From Neckera pumila (Eukaryota > Streptophyta > Bryopsida > Hypnales > Neckeraceae), in contig OZ018412.1 in the NCBI GenBank assembly GCA_963969595.1, forward strand, positions 10,852,501 to 10,916,500: a stretch of 64,000 nt of DNA. The letters are read 5' to 3'. Under the pieces are notes generated by a model. It saw nothing but the letters and a program-made list of their open reading frames with translations, ran no database searches and was not told where the DNA came from. This document shows, in pieces, positions 62,829 through 64,000 of the stretch (position 1 is its first letter; the number at the start of each line of letters is the position of its first letter). The translations under genes were made by a program, and so were the position numbers.

Positions 62829-63469
62829 AAGGTAGAGCCACCCATTCTTGACCAATGACCCATGCCCAACCTATAGGTGCAGTTATTTCCGACCAAGGCT
62901 GCAATAGATTTTTGAAGCTTAAGGTAGAGGCATCCAATGGCGTCCCTGTACCCAATGGCATCCCTTTCTAGGAAGGGGCGTCATTTTGAAACGCAATTCT
63001 AGGTGGACCATACATGGCTTATTATTTCAATGAAAAAATAATAAACTATGTTTGGTATGTCTACATTTAGGTTTGAAATGATGCTCCTTCCTAAAAAGGG
63101 ATGCCATTGGATACAAGGATGCTTAGGGTGCCTCTACCTTAGGATGTTTTTTTTGTCCTCATTAAGGTTGGAACTAATAAGTTCATGACACATGTCCCAA
63201 GTTGTAAGAAAGAAAGTAGGAAATAATGAGTAGGAAAAAAATTCTTGAATGATCGGAATTGGAAGAGTCCAAACATTGGTCATGGGTACATAGCACTTTT
63301 TGCCTCCCAAAATTCATAGTAATTTCTGTTCTAGCCATAAAATTACCAAAATTTCTACAATCCCCCTCATTTCTATCGATACACCTGTAAAATATTTGTT
63401 TTGCCTTGCACTAGCCGAGATCATGTCAAAATTGCTTATTTGGTCGGTTATGGGTGGCTCTACCTTAGT
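62829..63469. mobile_element. Fold-back MITE with AAGGTAGAGCCACCCAT ends (outer)
   Basis: AAGGTAGAGCCACCCAT at 62829-62845 is inverted as ATGGGTGGCTCTACCTT at the right. It carries a second, related fold-back element inside. Confidence 0.72.
62919..63142. mobile_element. Fold-back MITE (inner, ~224 bp), nested
   Basis: Long inverted arms of about 70 bp begin TTAAGGTAGAGGCATCC on the left and CTAAGGTAGAGGCACCC when the right end is read on the minus strand. Both contain CCAATGGCATCCCTTT. The outer nucleotides GGTAGAG match the enclosing element. Confidence 0.75.
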
Positions 63470-64000
63470 TGCATGATATTTGCATATCTTCTTTACAATA
63501 GTTATTTCTTTGCTGAATTTTCAATGTGTGAAAAGTACTAGATATCACAATAAAAATATGGTCTGTGTAGACTGAGAATTTGACTTATAAGAAGACCTGC
63601 ATGATGAATTTGACTACTGGTGGGTCTCTTCATAGTCATTTTCTTTGTCTAACTTATGTGAACCTTGTCAATTGTACTTCACTAAATAGTGCAATTGGGT
63701 TGCCTTGACAATTAACCCCAAAGAAGTTACCTCATGACTCATGGCTTGTCCAGATGGAGGCACAAGCCATTCTCTGATCCCAAGCCATGAATCAGTGTAC
63801 CAACCCATGTAGCACACATATTTCCCCACATCTCTACATCCTTCTACAATAACTCAGATATTGATGTAGTGTAGAATGTTGAGATATTAGTCTACGGCAA
63901 TCTAATTGCAACTATTCAGTGTAGTTATTAACAAAAGAGGGCCACTATTATTGAATAATGTATTTAGTTCAAAAAATTGAAAACAATTCATCAATTTGTG
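63470..64000. other. Intergenic DNA to window end
   Basis: No gene or repeat recognised. Confidence 0.4.

Noticed and set aside
1..64000. tRNA, rRNA or known ncRNA genes
   Set aside because: I looked for B-box-like GGTTCGAATCC and other hallmarks on both strands by eye and found none. A tRNAscan-SE/Infernal run would be decisive.

Overview
This window is nuclear DNA from a land plant. It carries spliceosomal genes with GT-AG introns, plant-specific families (XCT, a TRP1/TBP1-type telomere-binding protein, a Shewanella-like phosphatase), telobox motifs (TTTAGGG) near start sites, and long AT-rich intergenic DNA full of small inverted-repeat transposons. The species cannot be fixed from sequence alone. 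Short AT-rich introns and a dense MITE load would suit a non-flowering plant such as a moss, lycophyte or fern, but that is inference.

Layout. 1504-5349 (+): XCT (XAP5 family), 12 exons, 337 aa, complete. 6.0-17.4 kb: repeats, including a 2.65-kb pogo/CENP-B-type DNA transposon (10647-13295) with a broken transposase. 17488-23050 (+): telomere-repeat-binding-factor-like gene, 10 exons, about 934 aa, unusually AT-rich. 23-30.6 kb: repeats. 30.65-32.25 kb: a truncated MCT1 (MCTS1) gene fragment lying between two GC-rich hairpin modules. 32701-38811 (+): DEAD-box helicase RH17/DDX31/Dbp7 type, 10 exons, 635 aa. 40605-43164 (-): Shewanella-like protein phosphatase, 3 exons, 436 aa. 43.7-52 kb: nested transposons. 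53451-55832 (-): nepenthesin-type aspartic protease, 3 exons, intact except for one in-frame TAA. 57997-58655 (-): ribosomal protein eL28 (RPL28), 3 coding exons, 149 aa. 62288-62779 (+): chromodomain ORF remnant, next to nested fold-back elements.

The most informative non-gene signal is a family of about 15 non-autonomous elements, mostly 0.5-0.93 kb with a 0.2-kb class, whose ends read TTAA-CCCCTAAAG...CTTTAGGGG-TTAA. One copy (46829-47759) sits inside another, and the interrupted host shows a single TTAA at the site. This is direct evidence for a 4-bp TTAA target duplication, as in the piggyBac and Kolobok superfamilies. Many copies carry a subterminal palindrome near one end that keeps its pairing despite base changes.

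XCT, RH17, eL28, the MCT1 fragment and the telomere binder are housekeeping nuclear functions (small-RNA/circadian regulation, 60S biogenesis, ribosome structure, translation re-initiation, telomere maintenance). They are not an operon-like unit. The helicase and eL28 genes share telobox promoter motifs, consistent with common control of ribosome production.
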